Source: Paenibacillus mendelii (GTDB lineage Bacteria; Bacillota; Bacilli; Paenibacillales; Paenibacillaceae). From it: a stretch of DNA of 64,000 nucleotides. The notes below the pieces were generated by a model. That model had not been told where the DNA came from, ran no database searches, and saw only the letters and a list, made by a program, of their open reading frames with translations. The translations under genes and the position numbers were made by a program. This document shows positions 45,043 through 54,189 of this stretch, one piece after another. Positions within the stretch are counted from its first letter, which is position 1; each line of letters starts with the position of its first letter. Location of the stretch: positions 124,001-188,000 of the forward strand of contig NZ_JANHOF010000005.1 of NCBI RefSeq assembly GCF_024498075.1, given 5' to 3'.

Positions 45043-46808
45043 ATCGTTTCCCCTTCCTTAACCATCGTTACGCTTATCGCAATTCGTGTGCCTCTTGACT
45101 CCAGGTTGCTTATTTCGTAGGTCATATGACTCTTCCAGAGCAGCTTCAGTCTTGCCAAGGTGCTGACAAGCCCCATTCCTCCGATCGATAAGGAGAGGGG
45201 CTCAGCGTCGTTCTCATCTTGTAGGCGGTGGATATAATCCTCCACTCTGCGATGAATCTGGCTCAGCGTATCGCCTTGGAAACCGGCGCCGTCGTCGCAG
45301 ATCTCAATCGTCCACTGCTCGCCCTGCATATAGCCGCTAAGCTGGATGTGAATCTGATCGATGTCATCCGTCAGTCCGTGCTGAATGCAATTCTCCACAA
45401 GCGGCTGCAGCGATAATTTCGGGACTTGAAGGTTCATCATCTCATCTTGTACTTGTATTGTATAGTTGAGGCGATGCAGATGGCGGGACTTCATTAATTC
45501 CAGATAGCTGTCCGTAAAGGCGAGTTCATGGGATAACGCCGTCATCTCGGATTCGCTGGATATGGCATAGCGCAAATAGAGGGATAGCTTACGGCTGATC
45601 GAAGAGACGGCGGCAGCGTCCTTGCGGTCCGATAAGATCGTCATGACACTGAGCATATTGAATAGAAAATGCGGATTGATCTGTGCCTGCAGCGTTTGAA
45701 AGTGAGAGCGAAGCTGCAGCGTCCGGAAGTGCAGCTTATCGTCAATGGAATCCTTGAGCCGCGTATTCATCTTGTGAAAGGAACGCTTCAAGGATTCAAT
45801 TTCGTTCATCTTATATTTATTCGTAATCGGCAGAGTGCCGTCATCATCTATTCTCGCATTGTCCATCGCGATCTTAAGCGCACTGAGGGGCTGGGTTAGA
45901 CTGCGGGCCAATAAGTAGAAACATAGCACGGAAAACAGGATGACAAAGAACACGATGCCCGACATGACAAGCCGGAACATCTGCAGCGGCTTGAACAGCT
46001 GATCCTTCGGAATTTGCAGCAGGACGGTGAAATCCCCGCGATACGTCTTATCGTTTACCCGATAGGCGTTGCTCGATTTGGATACAGCCTCCGTCGCCCC
46101 CGTACTGTTATAGATGACCTGATCATGATGCAGAATAAGTAGGCTTGCTCCGCTGTATTCTTGCAAGTGTACCGTATCAATGATGGATTCCGGACGGATA
46201 ACCGCCTCGATATAACCCAAGTCGGTTGCATACCACATCAGCTTACGTGTCAAGGAAAGCGCGGGGATGGAATGGTCGCCTCCATGTTCATTACTGGAAA
46301 GGGCGACGCCGCCCTTCATCTCATCTGCCGATTCGAAGTTCAAGTCCATTCCGATAATCTGCCGGACGGCCGTATTGCCGACCATCTTCGTGTAGGTAAG
46401 ACCTGAGTTGGAATACAGGTTAATTTGATCGAATTTATTATATACGGATGAGACGATCATGAGGAAGTTATTGATGGATAGATTGGCTTCATGAGAGCCG
46501 CCTTCGGCTTGCTGCTTCTGTGCAAGGAGCTGCCCCATATACCCGGCCACGGTAGTCCGCGTGTTGTCATGCGAATTATAGAATTGGAACGCAATATTAT
46601 CGAACATGCTAATGTAGCTGTTCAGATTGCTTGTCGTATTCTGGGCAAGCTGCTGGACATGCGTGACGATGTTTTTTTCTATATTGTGTTTGAGATAGAA
46701 ATACAAAGGAATACTGGCCATTAGCGTAATCGTAATCAGGGTCAAGGAGTAGGTAATAAATAATTTGGTCTTAAAGCTTCGCAATGATCTCACGCTCCTG
46801 TACTCCAT
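45039..46808 (-). CDS. YesM-like sensor histidine kinase
   Basis: The product is about 589 aa. A first membrane helix (LFITYSLTLITITLM) and a second near residue 290 flank a roughly 240-residue extracellular sensor. A HAMP region follows (LARSLTQPLSALKIAMDNA), then the LytS/YesM kinase box QAQINPHFLFNMLSVM and the ATP site IEICDDGAGF with GGMGLVSTLARL. It phosphorylates the overlapping response regulator. The start is uncertain: ATG 46808 is used here, GTG 46793 has GGAG 9 nt upstream, and the frame is open to 46871. Confidence 0.88.
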   Translation of the reverse strand: MEYRSVRSLRSFKTKLFITYSLTLITITLMASIPLYFYLKHNIEKNIVTHVQQLAQNTTSNLNSYISMFDNIAFQFYNSHDNTRTTVAGYMGQLLAQKQQAEGGSHEANLSINNFLMIVSSVYNKFDQINLYSNSGLTYTKMVGNTAVRQIIGMDLNFESADEMKGGVALSSNEHGGDHSIPALSLTRKLMWYATDLGYIEAVIRPESIIDTVHLQEYSGASLLILHHDQVIYNSTGATEAVSKSSNAYRVNDKTYRGDFTVLLQIPKDQLFKPLQMFRLVMSGIVFFVILFSVLCFYLLARSLTQPLSALKIAMDNARIDDDGTLPITNKYKMNEIESLKRSFHKMNTRLKDSIDDKLHFRTLQLRSHFQTLQAQINPHFLFNMLSVMTILSDRKDAAAVSSISRKLSLYLRYAISSESEMTALSHELAFTDSYLELMKSRHLHRLNYTIQVQDEMMNLQVPKLSLQPLVENCIQHGLTDDIDQIHIQLSGYMQGEQWTIEICDDGAGFQGDTLSQIHRRVEDYIHRLQDENDAEPLSLSIGGMGLVSTLARLKLLWKSHMTYEISNLESRGTRIAISVTMVKEGETI

Positions 46809-46942
46809 AGTATCACAAATGACGGAGGCTGCTGTTTGATATTGTCCACCCCTTCGTGAAAGATCATCCATTTACGCTCTGGTTCTAAAGGGCTATTATT
46901 TTTAACAGGCACAATATTACTTAGCAACTGGGGGTTACAAGG

Positions 46943-48292
46943 TTGAAACGTTCAAAGATGAAGAAAAGCTTGATGCTGCTTACGGTTTTTGCGATGGTCT
47001 TCGCACTGGCTGCCTGCGGCGGAAAAGACAACGACACCGGTAATGATGGGGCGGTGAACGGATCGGGGGAAGAAGCTGTTACGATCAAGGCCATCGGCCA
47101 TACAACATGGTTCATTCAAGGTATGGAAGCCGTCATGGTGGAAGCCAAGAAGCAGGGCTTTAACCTTGAGATCGAGAAGGTTCCGGATGGCTCGGATGGC
47201 GAGAATCTGATGAAAACAAGGTTTGCGACCAATGACAAACCGGACCTGCTCTTCTATCAATCCGCGATTACGCAATCTGCCGGCTTCGGCAATCCTGAAG
47301 AGGTATTCGTCGCGCAGGACGACCAGCCTTGGATGCAGAATTTCGATAAAGTAGCGTGGAAGAATCTAATGGACTCGGACGATAATCTGCAGGACGATGT
47401 AGAGTCACATTGGTACGGTGCTCCTTATGGCGGAGCGAACACAGGCATGGTGCTGTACAATAAGAAGCTGTTCGCTGAACTGAAGCTGGAGATCCCGACC
47501 AACATGGATGAATTCTGGGCGGTTTCCGAGAAGATCAAGAGCGCAGGCAAAACACCGGTTTTCCTGTCGGGTAAAGATGCATGGACGGTTCAGCTGCCGG
47601 TTCTAATGTCAAATGCGACACAGGAAACAGCTGATTTGATTGCGAAGATCAATGTCAATCAGGCGAAAGTAACGGACTTGGAAGACAGCAAGACGGGCAT
47701 GAAATTCCTTCAGGAGCTCATGAGCAAAGGCATGGTCAACGATGATGTATTATCGGCAACTTACGATGAAGCTCAGAAAGCCTTGTCAGAAGGCGAAGCC
47801 GGTATGTACCTGATGGCGACCTGGGTGATGAATGAGATTGTAACCAAGTATCCGGAGGGCGTTAACGATATCGGAGCATTCATCATGCCGTATAAGGGCG
47901 AAGGCAAAGACTTGGCGGCGCTGTGGCAGCCATGGTCGATGTATGTGGTGAAGGGACCGAAGCAGGATGCCGTACAGGAATTCGTCAACTGGTTCGAGCA
48001 GCCTGAGATTCAAGATATTTTCTTCAGCAACCAAGGCGGAATTCCGGCGATTAAAGGGGTAACGAAGACGAAGCTGACGCCGGCGGAAGTCGATGCAAAG
48101 AAATTCCTGGATGCCGGACAAGGCCTGGGCAATGTTCCTTATCCTCCTCTGTACAACTACAATGTGAATCTTCCTACCCTGTCGCAGGAGCTGATCATTA
48201 AGGGCGGCAAGACGCCTGAGCAGGTGTTGGAGGCACAACAAAAAGAGCTGGAAACGGCAGCCAAAGCCAAAGGCGATCCTAACTTCAAATAA
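46943..48292 (+). CDS. Sugar ABC transporter lipoprotein binding protein
   Basis: The product has 449 aa. The lipoprotein signal ends FALAACGG with the lipid cysteine at residue 25, followed by a Gly/Asn/Asp linker. The solute-binding fold follows (AIGHTTWFIQGMEAVMVEAK, GAPYGGANTGMVLYNKKLFA). The TTG at 46943 is taken as start, with GGGGGT 7 nt upstream. It feeds the two permeases downstream and is probably induced by the divergent two-component system. Confidence 0.9.
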   Translation: MKRSKMKKSLMLLTVFAMVFALAACGGKDNDTGNDGAVNGSGEEAVTIKAIGHTTWFIQGMEAVMVEAKKQGFNLEIEKVPDGSDGENLMKTRFATNDKPDLLFYQSAITQSAGFGNPEEVFVAQDDQPWMQNFDKVAWKNLMDSDDNLQDDVESHWYGAPYGGANTGMVLYNKKLFAELKLEIPTNMDEFWAVSEKIKSAGKTPVFLSGKDAWTVQLPVLMSNATQETADLIAKINVNQAKVTDLEDSKTGMKFLQELMSKGMVNDDVLSATYDEAQKALSEGEAGMYLMATWVMNEIVTKYPEGVNDIGAFIMPYKGEGKDLAALWQPWSMYVVKGPKQDAVQEFVNWFEQPEIQDIFFSNQGGIPAIKGVTKTKLTPAEVDAKKFLDAGQGLGNVPYPPLYNYNVNLPTLSQELIIKGGKTPEQVLEAQQKELETAAKAKGDPNFK

Positions 48293-48355
48293 ATGATAGG
48301 AAAGAGACTGAGGGGGTTCTGATGAAGAGTCCCCTCTCTTGATTGAGGTGTTAGC

Positions 48356-49225
48356 ATGTTAAAAAAACAATATTATTCTTACTCGCTCCTTGTACCGGGC
48401 ATGTTAATCTTCACAGTCTTTTTCTTAGTGCCTGCCTTGATGAGCTTCTATTTCGCATTCACTAACTGGGATGCCAGCTTTACGGTAACCCGGCACGTAG
48501 GCTTTGATAACTTCAAGACGCTGTTTGAAAATGAAGAGAACGTTCTCGCTTTCAAAAATACGTTTATCTTCGCAGCTGTAACGTCTTTCTTCAAAGTATT
48601 TCTTGGCCTGCTGCTCGCTATATTGGCCAATCAAATGATCAAATCCAGATTGATTCTCCGTTCGGTCCTCTTCTTTCCGGTTATTCTGAGCTCAGTCGCA
48701 GTTGCACTTGCTTTTAACGCTATTTTTCATCCAGGCAAGGGCTTACTGAATACGGCTTTGCGATCTGTAGGTCTGGACTCGCTGGCGATGAGCTGGCTGA
48801 CGGATCCCAGTATCGTCATCTACTCCGTCGCATTCGTTGAAATTTGGAAATTCACCGGTATGAGCATGGTGCTCTTCCTGGCGGCGCTCCAATCGGTCCC
48901 TCAGGATGTGATCGAGGCCGGCAAGATCGACGGAGCTTCCCCTCTGAAGATGTTCCGTTACGTCACATTGCCGATGCTGAAACCGGTATTAAATACGAAC
49001 ATTATCCTCAGCGTTATCGGTGGCTTGAAGGTATTTGATCTGGTCTATGCACTCACTGGCGGCGGACCGGGCAATTCCTCCAGCGTGATTAATACACTTG
49101 TGTACAAATCATTCGCAACGGGAAGAAACGGGGAGGGAACTGCAGCTAATCTGGTCTTGTTCCTCATCGTTCTTATCACGGTGCTGCTCCTTAACAAAAT
49201 AATTAATCGAAATACAAGTAGGTGA
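48356..49225 (+). CDS. Sugar ABC transporter permease
   Basis: The product has 289 aa with six predicted helices (YSYSLLVPGMLIFTVFFLVP first). The ATPase docking loop DVIEAGKIDGASPLKMFRYV is conserved, followed by LTGGGPGNSSSVINTLVYK, typical of MalF/UgpA subunits. No ATPase is encoded in this operon. It pairs with the next gene. Confidence 0.92.
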   Translation: MLKKQYYSYSLLVPGMLIFTVFFLVPALMSFYFAFTNWDASFTVTRHVGFDNFKTLFENEENVLAFKNTFIFAAVTSFFKVFLGLLLAILANQMIKSRLILRSVLFFPVILSSVAVALAFNAIFHPGKGLLNTALRSVGLDSLAMSWLTDPSIVIYSVAFVEIWKFTGMSMVLFLAALQSVPQDVIEAGKIDGASPLKMFRYVTLPMLKPVLNTNIILSVIGGLKVFDLVYALTGGGPGNSSSVINTLVYKSFATGRNGEGTAANLVLFLIVLITVLLLNKIINRNTSR

Positions 49226-49230
49226 TCAGG

Positions 49231-50049
49231 GTGAGAAAAGGAACCAAGCTATTTCTGGAACTGATCGCTCTTCTATGCAGTGCGGTTATTGCTGTTCCAC
49301 TCTATTTTATCATTGTGAATTCATTCAAAACGAAAGCGGAAGCGGCCGACCTAAGTCTGAAGCTGCCCACCGATTGGAATATTATTGAGAACTATCGCAA
49401 TGTATTCGAATCGGCGCAAATTCCGATGGCCTTCTGGAATTCGCTCGTGATCACATTCTTCAGCGTGCTGTTCATCATCGTCTTTTGTTCCATGAGCGCG
49501 TTCGTCATTCAACGCCGGGACAGCAAGCTGACGCGCATCATCACGCAAATTCTTGTCGTCGGGCTGATCCTGCCCGGCTCCATTATTACGACGTACTATG
49601 TAATGGATTTCTTGAATTTAGTCCGTACCTATGCCGGAGTTATTCTCTTGTTCATTGCGGGGAATTACGCGCTGATGACCTATCTGTATATTTCCTTCCT
49701 GCAAGGTATTCCGAAGGAATTGGATGAGGCTGCGATCATTGACGGTTCAGGCAAATACCGGTTGTTCTTCCGTATCATTTTCCCGCTTCTGCTGCCGGTT
49801 AACGCGTCGGTATTAATTCTGGCGGCGATGACAGTATGGAATGATTTCTTAACGCCATTCTATTTCTTGAATACGGCCGACCGGTACACGCTTAGCTTGG
49901 CCATCTATTTATTCTTCGGTCAAAAATCGGCGGACTGGAACCTGGTATTCTCGGTTATTGTCATCGTATCAATGCCGGTTATCCTCCTGTACATGTTCAT
50001 GCAGCGGTTTATTATTGCCGGCATGACATCCGGAGCCGTGAAGAGCTAA
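49231..50049 (+). CDS. Carbohydrate ABC transporter permease
   Basis: The product is about 272 aa. The GTG at 49231 is preferred because AGGTGATCAG sits correctly before it; a GTG at 49222 overlapping the previous stop lacks a site. Six helices are predicted, with docking loop ELDEAAIIDGSGKYRLFFRI and the C-terminal motif QRFIIAGMTSGAVKS of MalG-type subunits. Confidence 0.9.
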   Translation: MRKGTKLFLELIALLCSAVIAVPLYFIIVNSFKTKAEAADLSLKLPTDWNIIENYRNVFESAQIPMAFWNSLVITFFSVLFIIVFCSMSAFVIQRRDSKLTRIITQILVVGLILPGSIITTYYVMDFLNLVRTYAGVILLFIAGNYALMTYLYISFLQGIPKELDEAAIIDGSGKYRLFFRIIFPLLLPVNASVLILAAMTVWNDFLTPFYFLNTADRYTLSLAIYLFFGQKSADWNLVFSVIVIVSMPVILLYMFMQRFIIAGMTSGAVKS

Positions 50050-50113
50050 TCAAATCTGTAACACAATAAGATGGATAGCGTGACTCCAGTCATCCAATAT
50101 CAGTTCAAGCAAG

Positions 50114-50156
50114 AACAACCTCCGGTCAATAAAGACCGGAGGTTGTTTGTTTTGTG
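50114..50156. terminator. Terminator between convergent importer and aldo/keto reductase
   Basis: The 14-bp stem AACAACCTCCGGTC/GACCGGAGGTTGTT (50114-50127 with 50134-50147) has a 6-nt loop and is followed by TGTTTTG. It can serve both directions. Confidence 0.88.
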
Positions 50157-50159
50157 TAT

Positions 50160-51077
50160 TTAAGGAAGCACATTGCCTGCGGCACGGAAGATCCCGTACC
50201 AATCTTCACGCGTTAGTTGAATCTCGCTTGCTTTGCAGCAATCCTTCAATCGTTCTACATTCATCGTACCGGTAACCGGCTGCATATTTGCAGGATGGCG
50301 CAGCAGCCAAGCGATCGCGATCGTCGTGTTGCTAACCCCATATTTCTCTGCGATTTCATCGATCTTCTGATTCAATTCCGGGAACTTATCGTTTCCGAGA
50401 AAGACGCCCTCGAAGAAGCCGTATTGGAATGGCGACCAAGGCTGAATTGTGATATCGTTCAATCTGCAGAAATCCAGGATACTGCCGTCACGGTTCACCG
50501 CGGCCTCATTCTCCATATTTACATTAAATCCGCTGGAGATCATAGTGGAATTGGTGATGCTTAATTGAAGCTGGTTGGCCACGATCGGCTGCTTCACCGA
50601 TCTCTTCAGCAATTGGATCTGCATCGGATTCTGATTGGATACGCCAAAGTGGCGAACCTTGCCCGAGCTCTCAAGCTGATCGAATGCCGCCGCCACTTCC
50701 TCCGGTTCAACCAGCGTGTCTGGACGGTGGAGGAGGAGAATGTCGAGATAATCGGTTTTCAGCCGCTTCAAGATTCCGTCCACCGACTCTAGAATATGTT
50801 CTTTGGAGAAGTCGAACATGCCCTTGCGAATCCCGCACTTGGATTGAAGGATGATCTTCTCGCGAACATCATCGTTCATATGGATGGCATCTGCGAAGAT
50901 TTCCTCACATGTTCCACCGCCATAAATATCGGCATGGTCGAAGAAATTTGCGCCTTCTTCGAGCGCCGTTTGAACAAAGTTCTCCGCTTTGGTCTTGTCC
51001 AGCGAATTAATACGCATGCAGCCGACTGCAATGACGGGCACCTCAAGCGTGCTGCTTCCAAGCTTTATAGTCTTCAT
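50160..51077 (-). CDS. Aldo/keto reductase (YdhF-like)
   Basis: The product has 305 aa. Catalytic residues appear in FFDHADIYGGG (Asp, Tyr), ILQSKCG (Lys) and LLLHRPD (His). NDITIQPWSPFQYGFFEG and a QPVTGTMNVERL NADP-binding end place it near YdhF/oxidoreductase-type members. CAGGAGGAATACGCC precedes the ATG. Single gene; substrate unknown. Confidence 0.9.
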   Translation of the reverse strand: MKTIKLGSSTLEVPVIAVGCMRINSLDKTKAENFVQTALEEGANFFDHADIYGGGTCEEIFADAIHMNDDVREKIILQSKCGIRKGMFDFSKEHILESVDGILKRLKTDYLDILLLHRPDTLVEPEEVAAAFDQLESSGKVRHFGVSNQNPMQIQLLKRSVKQPIVANQLQLSITNSTMISSGFNVNMENEAAVNRDGSILDFCRLNDITIQPWSPFQYGFFEGVFLGNDKFPELNQKIDEIAEKYGVSNTTIAIAWLLRHPANMQPVTGTMNVERLKDCCKASEIQLTREDWYGIFRAAGNVLP

Positions 51078-51179
51078 GGCGTATTCCTCCTGTTATTATA
51101 GTGGCTTGTTTATTGTGACACACAAGGATGGAGCTTTCAATATTTAACCGCGAATTCTTGTCGGAAAGGTAGTCTTTCA

Positions 51180-51371
51180 TTGGATAACTACCCGATCACG
51201 ATAAACTATCAAGACGGCACCTCGGAAACGACCCGTGTGTTTACCGGCTTCTATGCGGGGGAACTGAATAATGGCGAAATGCTTACGATCAAAACCTTTG
51301 AAAATGTTATAAATGATAAAGAAATCACATCTATTGTATTTTTTGATAAAGTAATTCCGATCAGAAGCTGA
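51180..51371 (+). CDS. Small protein of unknown function (63 aa)
   Basis: A TTG start with AAAGGT 9 nt upstream; an in-frame stop just before fixes the limit. The sequence (ITINYQDGTSETTRVFTGFY, GEMLTIKTFENVINDKEITS) looks like a small all-beta domain. No family is recognised. It may be a real small gene or a truncated one. Confidence 0.45.
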   Translation: MDNYPITINYQDGTSETTRVFTGFYAGELNNGEMLTIKTFENVINDKEITSIVFFDKVIPIRS

Positions 51372-51390
51372 ATCTGCCTATACGTATTGG

Positions 51391-51471
51391 AAGCGTCGAA
51401 TCTCTCCAGCGTGTCTAGCATGGCTAGGTGCGCTGGGCTATTGACGGAGGCTAGCCCGTAGGCCGGCGCTT
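51391..51471. other. Palindrome-rich element upstream of xpt
   Basis: Nested complementary arms could form a three-way junction. AAGCG/CGCTT (51391-51395 with 51467-51471) closes two arms: CCAGCG-TGT-CTAGC/GCTAG-GTG-CGCTGG (51406-51436) and GGGCTA/TAGCCC (51435-51440 with 51452-51457; this shares two bases with the first). It lies upstream of the likely xpt promoter. It does not show the conserved purine-riboswitch core. Confidence 0.4.
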
Positions 51472-51481
51472 GAATATGCCA

Positions 51482-51575
51482 TTTTTTCAACTTCAAAAGT
51501 TGTGTATACTATATAGAGTGAATACAGGAAAGGCTTCACTTGAGCGAAGAGGCTCAAGAACGTTGTCTTTTTTCT
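51482..51575 (+). promoter_or_regulatory. xpt promoter, operator-like palindrome and leader hairpins
   Basis: A -10 box TATACT (51505-51510) is preceded by the perfect inverted repeat CAACTT-CAA-AAGTTG (51488-51502) lying in the promoter spacer. The leader holds AGTGAA/TTCACT (51517-51522 with 51535-51540). An overlapping CTTGAGC/GCTCAAG stem (51539-51545 with 51552-51558) is followed by TTGTCTTTTTTC, which looks like a terminator with an alternative hairpin, that is, possible attenuation. Confidence 0.5.
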
Positions 51576-51602
51576 TTTATACAGAAGGAGCGGTAGAAGG
51601 AC

Positions 51603-52211
51603 ATGAAATTACTGGAAGAACGCATACGCCAAGAGGGATTGATTCTGTCCGCTGCGGTGTTGAAGGTCGATTCATTCTTGAATCATCAGGTGGATACGCA
51701 GCTCGCACTGGAAATTGGACGCGAGTTCGGTCGATTATTTGCCGATCAGCGCATAACCAAGGTGCTTACCATCGAAGCCAGCGGCATTCAGTTCGCCATG
51801 GCGGCGGGGATCGCGCTGAACGTTCCATTCGTCTATGCCAAGAAGAAGAAAGCCGTTACGCTCACTGAGCAGGTATATTCGGCTTCAGTCCATTCATTCA
51901 CCCGGCAGGAAACGTACCAAGTGAGCATTTCCCAGCAATATTTGGGACCTGACGATAAAGTGCTGATCGTGGACGATTTCTTAGCTACGGGAGCTGCCCT
52001 GATTGGACTGGTCGATATCGTGAACGAATCCGGAGCGGAGCTGGCGGGTGTTGGCTGTGTGATTGAGAAGAGCTTTCAGGAAGGCCGCGGCCTCCTGGAG
52101 CAGAAGGGGGTTCGCGTTCATTCCTTAGCTAGAATTGCCTCGATGTCACCAGGCGAGATTCACTTTGTAGATGACCCGTCACCCGCTTATCTGGTTAAGG
52201 AGATGTTGTAG
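51603..52211 (+). CDS. xpt: Xanthine phosphoribosyltransferase
   Basis: The product has 202 aa, slightly longer than the 194 of Bacillus subtilis Xpt. Family landmarks are LKVDSFLNHQVD near residue 20, TKVLTIEASGIQFAMA, the PRPP-binding loop VLIVDDFLATGAALIGLVDI (about 119-138), and VIEKSFQEGR. It joins xanthine to PRPP to make XMP in purine salvage, in the cytoplasm. AGAAGGAGCGGTAGAAGGAC precedes the ATG. No xanthine permease gene follows, unlike the xpt-pbuX operon of B. subtilis. Confidence 0.95.
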   Translation: MKLLEERIRQEGLILSAAVLKVDSFLNHQVDTQLALEIGREFGRLFADQRITKVLTIEASGIQFAMAAGIALNVPFVYAKKKKAVTLTEQVYSASVHSFTRQETYQVSISQQYLGPDDKVLIVDDFLATGAALIGLVDIVNESGAELAGVGCVIEKSFQEGRGLLEQKGVRVHSLARIASMSPGEIHFVDDPSPAYLVKEML

Positions 52212-52250
52212 GATAGCAACAGTAGGAATGGAATCCGGCAGCCTTTCGAA

Positions 52251-53327
52251 TCAGCGATTGGAGACTGCGTCCAACAGCTCCTTCCTCAGCCATTGGCCGT
52301 ATCCGTCCCATGCCGGCTTGCTGTCCGGGTTTGTTTTCCGTAAACGTTCATAAATGGCCAGTGATAATGGCATGCCGCCATTGAGGCTGTTCAGATATTG
52401 GATACACTCCTCATGCGTCCTCAACTGAAGCATGACACTTAAATAAGCTTCTGCCCCGACGACAAAATACTCTTCAGGTCCGCTATGGTAGATTGTCAGT
52501 AAATCCTTATATTGCTTGGCAAACTCGAGATGGGACGTTCTCAATTCATCCTGCAGCTGCTGCGCTTGTTCCGATCCGGGGAATCCATGCAGGGATTCAT
52601 GCAGACAAAGCTGTAACATATGCTTCGGTAACCGCATATAACCATGCGGGCCGGCGTGCATGACCATCGCTCCGTTCGGAAGCTGGAATGCGATCGGTTT
52701 AATATAGGTGGCTAAGTATACGGTCGAGCATACGTGGGGTCTGCTTCCCAAAAAGTGAGATAGAGCCTCATCGATCCTGCCCACAGGGTATGCAGCCGTC
52801 ATCGTCATCTGATATTGATCAGCAATATCTTAAAGATAAGGCTGAACCCTCTGGTTCCATGCTGCCGGTAGTCCTGCATGCTTAAGCATGCGGAAGCAAT
52901 CAGCGAGCAGCTCCGCATGCTCCACGATATGATGCTCCCCATTAGAGCGTTTCGGAACGTCCTCCAACAGACTTAAGATATCGTCCAGCGTTCGAACTTC
53001 ATAGAGGGATAAATCCGAGCATAGCCTGGACATTGACATGGCACGGCTTACCTCATGTATGAGGTGCAGCCCTTGCGCCCCAAGTTTGGGCCCCCAGTTA
53101 AGTCTGACGTCGGAATAGTGCTCATTATAGAACGGGTTATCCGATATGGCGTTCATGAATAGAACCATGTCATAAGCCTCATGAGGCGAAAATAACCAAG
53201 CTGCAGCATCGGTGGGCAACGAGATCCCTTCTTTCGATACGAGTATAAGGAGATCATTACCAATTCGCTGAGAACGAAGCATTCCCTTCTTTTGGAATAG
53301 CGGACTCTGAATGATGACGTTAATCAA
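52251..53327 (-). pseudogene. HExxH-motif protein split by one in-frame stop
   Basis: Two minus-strand frames are in the same reading frame and separated only by a TAA at 52830-52832 and seven sense codons (DIADQYQ). The upstream part ends NQRVQPYL; the downstream part resumes before MTMTAAYPVGRIDEALSHFL. The downstream half carries HESLHGF, an HExxH-type motif of metalloproteases. A single Lys AAA to TAA change would explain the break. The full protein would be about 350 aa; the family is not recognised. The start is unclear: TTG 53327 is used here, ATG 53282 is possible, and no good ribosome binding site was seen. Confidence 0.65.
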
Positions 53328-53337
53328 TTGAATAAAG

Positions 53338-53372
53338 AAGGAGCCGATTCCATCCTGGAATCGGCTCCTTCT
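53338..53372 (-). terminator. Terminator of the isomerase / Gfo-Idh operon
   Basis: The 15-bp perfect stem AAGGAGCCGATTCCA/TGGAATCGGCTCCTT has a 3-nt loop. On the minus strand it is followed by CTTCTTTATT, ending the leftward transcript just after 53393. Confidence 0.82.
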
Positions 53373-53392
53373 ATGATTCAAAAGAGACCGCT

Positions 53393-54163
53393 TTACTCGC
53401 CAATTTGCGAGAGGATCTCGTTCTTATACTGCTCGATCGCTGCATCCGTATCGATCGTATAGCCGCACTCCAGACCGACAAAACCGTCGAAGCCGGTGTT
53501 CTTGATCGCGCGCAGGATGTTGACATAATTGAGCTCGCCGGTTCCAGGCTGCTTACGTCCCGGGTTGTCCGCAATGTGGTAATGGTTAATCCGGTCAATA
53601 TACCCGGTAGCATTACGGATGACGTTGCCCTCTGTAATTTGTTGATGGTACACGTCGAAGACGAGCTTGACGTTCGGGCTGCCGACCTGATCGATAACAT
53701 CGACCGATTCGTCGGAACGCTGCAGGAAATGCCCATGATGATCGACCAGTCCGTTAAGCGGCTCAACCTCCAGTACGATGCCGGCTTCCTCGAAGAGAGG
53801 AGCGCAGCGCTTCAGCGTCTCGACCATCACGCTTCTCTGCGTGTCGCGTGGGATGCCGTCTATCACATTGCCGGTTTGGGAAATGACCGAGCGGACATTC
53901 AGGATGCGGCAAGCTTCGATCGTCTCGCGGATTCCTTCCAGATAAGCGTCGCGGAGCGATTCGTCGACCAGGCTGATGAACTTGGTGCAGGTCGCACTGA
54001 TGCCAACGCCAATCCGCTCCTGCTCGCTTGCGATCTTCTTCAGATCCTCCAAGTTCCACCACGCATAGTATTCCAGCCCGTGGAACCCATGCTCCTTGAT
54101 TTTCTCCAGATGGTAGATGATATCTTGATTGGGGTAGGCCCCGATACATAAGGAATATTTCAT
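53393..54163 (-). CDS. Hydroxypyruvate isomerase-like TIM-barrel protein
   Basis: The product has 256 aa. VLEVEPLNGLVDHHGHFL, KLVFDVYHQQITEGN and HYHIADNPGRKQPGTGELNY are the metal and substrate segments of the Hyi branch of the xylose-isomerase-like superfamily. A final GFVGLECGY holds the last catalytic Glu. It isomerises a small keto-acid or sugar; in this setting the product of the adjacent dehydrogenase is likely. AGGGAG precedes the ATG. It lies 26 bp after the Gfo/Idh gene. Confidence 0.87.
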   Translation of the reverse strand: MKYSLCIGAYPNQDIIYHLEKIKEHGFHGLEYYAWWNLEDLKKIASEQERIGVGISATCTKFISLVDESLRDAYLEGIRETIEACRILNVRSVISQTGNVIDGIPRDTQRSVMVETLKRCAPLFEEAGIVLEVEPLNGLVDHHGHFLQRSDESVDVIDQVGSPNVKLVFDVYHQQITEGNVIRNATGYIDRINHYHIADNPGRKQPGTGELNYVNILRAIKNTGFDGFVGLECGYTIDTDAAIEQYKNEILSQIGE

Positions 54164-54189
54164 ATTATTGTGATCTCCCTCGTCAGATA

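Noticed and set aside
51372-51602. Guanine riboswitch ahead of xpt
   Set aside because: The conserved core segments of purine riboswitches could not be found in either hairpin group.
53405-54151. 248-residue plus-strand frame opposite the Hyi-like gene
   Set aside because: Exact antisense of a recognised enzyme with conserved motifs; no ribosome binding site.
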